Below, one piece after another: positions 62,236-64,000 of a stretch of 64,000 nucleotides of DNA (its first letter is position 1; each line of letters starts with the position of its first letter). Both the position numbers and the translations under genes were made by a program. Below the pieces are notes generated by a model. It saw nothing but the letters and a program-made list of their open reading frames with translations. It searched no databases and was not told where the DNA came from. The stretch is taken from the NCBI RefSeq assembly GCF_025140835.1, contig NZ_CP081153.1:2790001-2854000 (forward strand). Direction: 5' to 3'. The DNA comes from Aliiroseovarius sp. M344. GTDB taxonomy: Bacteria > Pseudomonadota > Alphaproteobacteria > Rhodobacterales > Rhodobacteraceae.

Positions 62236-62750
62236 CAGCGCTTCGCAAATTCATCAGCATTGTTGATCAGATCAACTATCGCATCGGACGGGTGACCATG
62301 TATGGCATCTTTGTCATGATGGCGATCCTGTTGTGGTCTTCGATCTCGAAAACCTTCTTTAACCCGTCGCTCTGGACGCTGGAAATGGCGCAGTTTGCCA
62401 TGGTGACCTACTACATTCTGGGCGGGCCCTATTCGATCCAGATGGGATCGAATGTCCGTATGGACCTTCTTTACGGCGGGTGGAGCACACGCCGCAAAGC
62501 CGCCATAGACATCATCACGGTGATGTTCCTGATTTTCTATCTTAGCGTTCTGCTTTGGGGCGGTGTCGACAGTACGATCTATTCCTTCAGTTATGGCGGC
62601 GAGCGTAGTCCGACAGCGTGGCGCCCTTATCTATGGCCAATCAAACTTATTATGTGCACCGGGATATCACTGATGTTGCTGCAGGCCATATCCGAGCTTT
62701 TCAAAGACATTCTGCGCCTGCGCGGCGAGGAGATCGACAATGTCGTATGA
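62232..62750 (+). CDS. TRAP transporter small permease (DctQ type)
   Basis: 172 residues with four transmembrane helices: MYGIFVMMAILLWSSISKTF, TLEMAQFAMVTYYILGGPYS, AIDIITVMFLIFYLSVLLWG and LWPIKLIMCTGISLMLLQAI. The pattern and the QMGSNVRMDLLYGGW loop are typical DctQ. It overlaps the amidohydrolase upstream by 4 nt and the large permease downstream by 11 nt. A solute-binding gene would be expected after the permease, beyond the window. Confidence 0.92.
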   Translation: MTALRKFISIVDQINYRIGRVTMYGIFVMMAILLWSSISKTFFNPSLWTLEMAQFAMVTYYILGGPYSIQMGSNVRMDLLYGGWSTRRKAAIDIITVMFLIFYLSVLLWGGVDSTIYSFSYGGERSPTAWRPYLWPIKLIMCTGISLMLLQAISELFKDILRLRGEEIDNVV

Positions 62751-64000
62751 GTTGATTGCGATCTTCATGTTCGCAACCATGATGGCGATGCTTCTGACCG
62801 GACAGCGCGTTTTTGGCGCGATCGGCTTTGTGGCCGTGATCGCGGCACTTGTCCTTTGGGGCGATCGCGGTGGCTATGACATTGCCTTTTCCTCGGCAAT
62901 GAAACTGATGAAATGGTATCCGTTGCTGACCCTACCAATGTTCATTTTCATGGGCTACGTGCTGTCAGAGTCGAAGATTGCTGATGACCTGTACAAGATG
63001 TTTCATGTCTGGATGGGCGGCCTGAAAGGTGGTCTGGCGATCGGGACAATTGGTCTTATGGTGCTGATTTCGGCCATGAACGGGCTGAGTGTTGCGGGCA
63101 TGGCGATTGGCGCGACGATTGCTTTGCCCGAATTGCTGAAACGGAACTACGACAAGAAAATGGTGACCGGCGTCATTCAGGCGGGATCGTCACTGGGCAT
63201 TCTGGTGCCGCCCTCCGTTGTGCTGGTTCTCTATGCCATGATTGCCCGTCAGCCGGTTGGCCAGTTGTGGCTGGCTGGCGTTTTGCCCGGGCTGATGATG
63301 GCCGCGATGTTCATCATCTATATCGCGGTTCGGTGCCACATAAATCCCGCGCTCGGCCCCGCCCTTCCGAAAGAGGAACGCGACATCCCCATGTCCGAAA
63401 AGCTGGCGCTGTTACGGGCCGGAATGCTGCCCTTGGTCATCTTCGCGGCGATGATGGTGCCCTTCGTCAACGGTTGGACCTCGCTTGTTGAGAGCTCGGC
63501 CATCGGCGCAATTACCGCGTTCCTTGCCGCCGTCCTGAAAGGTCGCATGACCAAGGAGGTGTTCGAAACCTCGGTCAAAATGACATTGGGCATTAGCTGT
63601 ATGTTCATGTGGATCATTCTTGCCGCTTTGGCCTTTGGTGCCGTGTTCGACGGCTTGGGCGCTGTGAAAGCCATCGAGACTCTATTCACCGAGCGGTTGG
63701 GTCTGAACCCATGGGTCATCTTGATCCTGATGCAACTAAGCTTCATCCTTATGGGAACGTTTCTGGATGACACCGCAATGCTGGTCATCGTCGCTCCACT
63801 TTACGTGCCTCTGGTCGCCGCACTTGGTTTCGATCTGATCTGGTATGGTGTGCTCTATACGATCACGACTCAGATCGCATATATGACGCCGCCTTTCGGC
63901 TATAATCTGTTTTTGATGCGCGCGATGGCCCCGCCGGAAATCACGCTGCGCGATATTTATGGCTCCATCCTACCCTTTGTGCTGGTGATGGTGCTGGCGC
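62740..64000 (+). CDS. TRAP transporter large permease (DctM type), 3' end missing
   Basis: Large membrane subunit of the same transporter; 420 complete codons are visible, close to full length. It begins MSYELIAIFMFATMMAMLLT with GAGGAG 7 nt upstream. DctM features: LPMFIFMGYVLSESKIADDL, AGSSLGILVPPSVVLVLYAM, LDDTAMLVIVAPLYVPL and TTQIAYMTPPFGYNLFLMRA. The frame runs off the window edge without a stop. Its start overlaps the dctQ stop by 11 nt. Confidence 0.93.
   Translation, partial: MSYELIAIFMFATMMAMLLTGQRVFGAIGFVAVIAALVLWGDRGGYDIAFSSAMKLMKWYPLLTLPMFIFMGYVLSESKIADDLYKMFHVWMGGLKGGLAIGTIGLMVLISAMNGLSVAGMAIGATIALPELLKRNYDKKMVTGVIQAGSSLGILVPPSVVLVLYAMIARQPVGQLWLAGVLPGLMMAAMFIIYIAVRCHINPALGPALPKEERDIPMSEKLALLRAGMLPLVIFAAMMVPFVNGWTSLVESSAIGAITAFLAAVLKGRMTKEVFETSVKMTLGISCMFMWIILAALAFGAVFDGLGAVKAIETLFTERLGLNPWVILILMQLSFILMGTFLDDTAMLVIVAPLYVPLVAALGFDLIWYGVLYTITTQIAYMTPPFGYNLFLMRAMAPPEITLRDIYGSILPFVLVMVLA

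Overview
The window looks like chromosome of a marine alphaproteobacterium of the Rhodobacteraceae (Roseobacter group). The basis is gene content: an ammonium transporter with GlnK, TRAP carboxylate transporters, a malyl-CoA lyase of the ethylmalonyl-CoA pathway, a DgcN/DgcA D-glutamate pair, DUF1244 and DUF1801 proteins, and many short 4-nt overlapping gene pairs. The sequence is moderately GC-rich by eye. No phage, plasmid or insertion-sequence gene and no CRISPR array was seen. Most of the window is ordinary core genome; accessory signals are local.

Layout. 1-3.7 kb: end of an aromatic aminotransferase, two small membrane proteins, then glnK-amtB for ammonium uptake. 4-8.2 kb: a class A penicillin-binding protein, a MarR regulator and mlaA-mlaC for outer-membrane lipid asymmetry. 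8.7-14.7 kb: RidA-GDPD-acyltransferase operon, peroxiredoxin, a flavin reductase with rsmD, and an orphan TRAP binding protein. 14.9-25.3 kb: map, sfsA, a CinA-type protein operon, an OmpA-domain protein, a LysR regulator, an AEC carrier, fadH and three poorly characterised genes. 25.4-34.2 kb: lipoprotein, CPBP protease, accD-folC, zapE, an MFS carrier, and Lrp with alanine dehydrogenase. 34.2-40.4 kb: DUF1801, tRNA-Met, mscL, ytoQ, and a phenylalanyl-tRNA synthetase operon interrupted by two extra genes and a duplicated pheT start. 40.5-44.5 kb: an ECF sigma factor with its YCII partner and two convergent MDR reductases. 44.8-54.9 kb: L20/L35, pyruvate kinase, N-formylglutamate amidohydrolase, DUF1244/DUF5671 genes, a D-amino-acid cluster (aminotransferase, DgcA, DgcN) and malyl-CoA lyase. 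55-64 kb: accA, the ftsE-ftsX-plsC-PPOX operon, a zinc-ribbon membrane protein, and an RpiR-controlled amidohydrolase/TRAP operon cut by the window end.

The most unusual structures are the rearranged pheS-X-pheT'-ASCH-pheT operon, in which every junction is a 4-nt start/stop overlap; the inverted repeat at 11.1 kb that supplies the stop codons of both flanking convergent genes; the palindrome-rich non-coding stretch at 29.5-30.0 kb with a possible 37-residue gene; and a pair of well-spaced RpiR-type operators at 61.4 kb. All family assignments come from reading motifs by eye; no database search was run.
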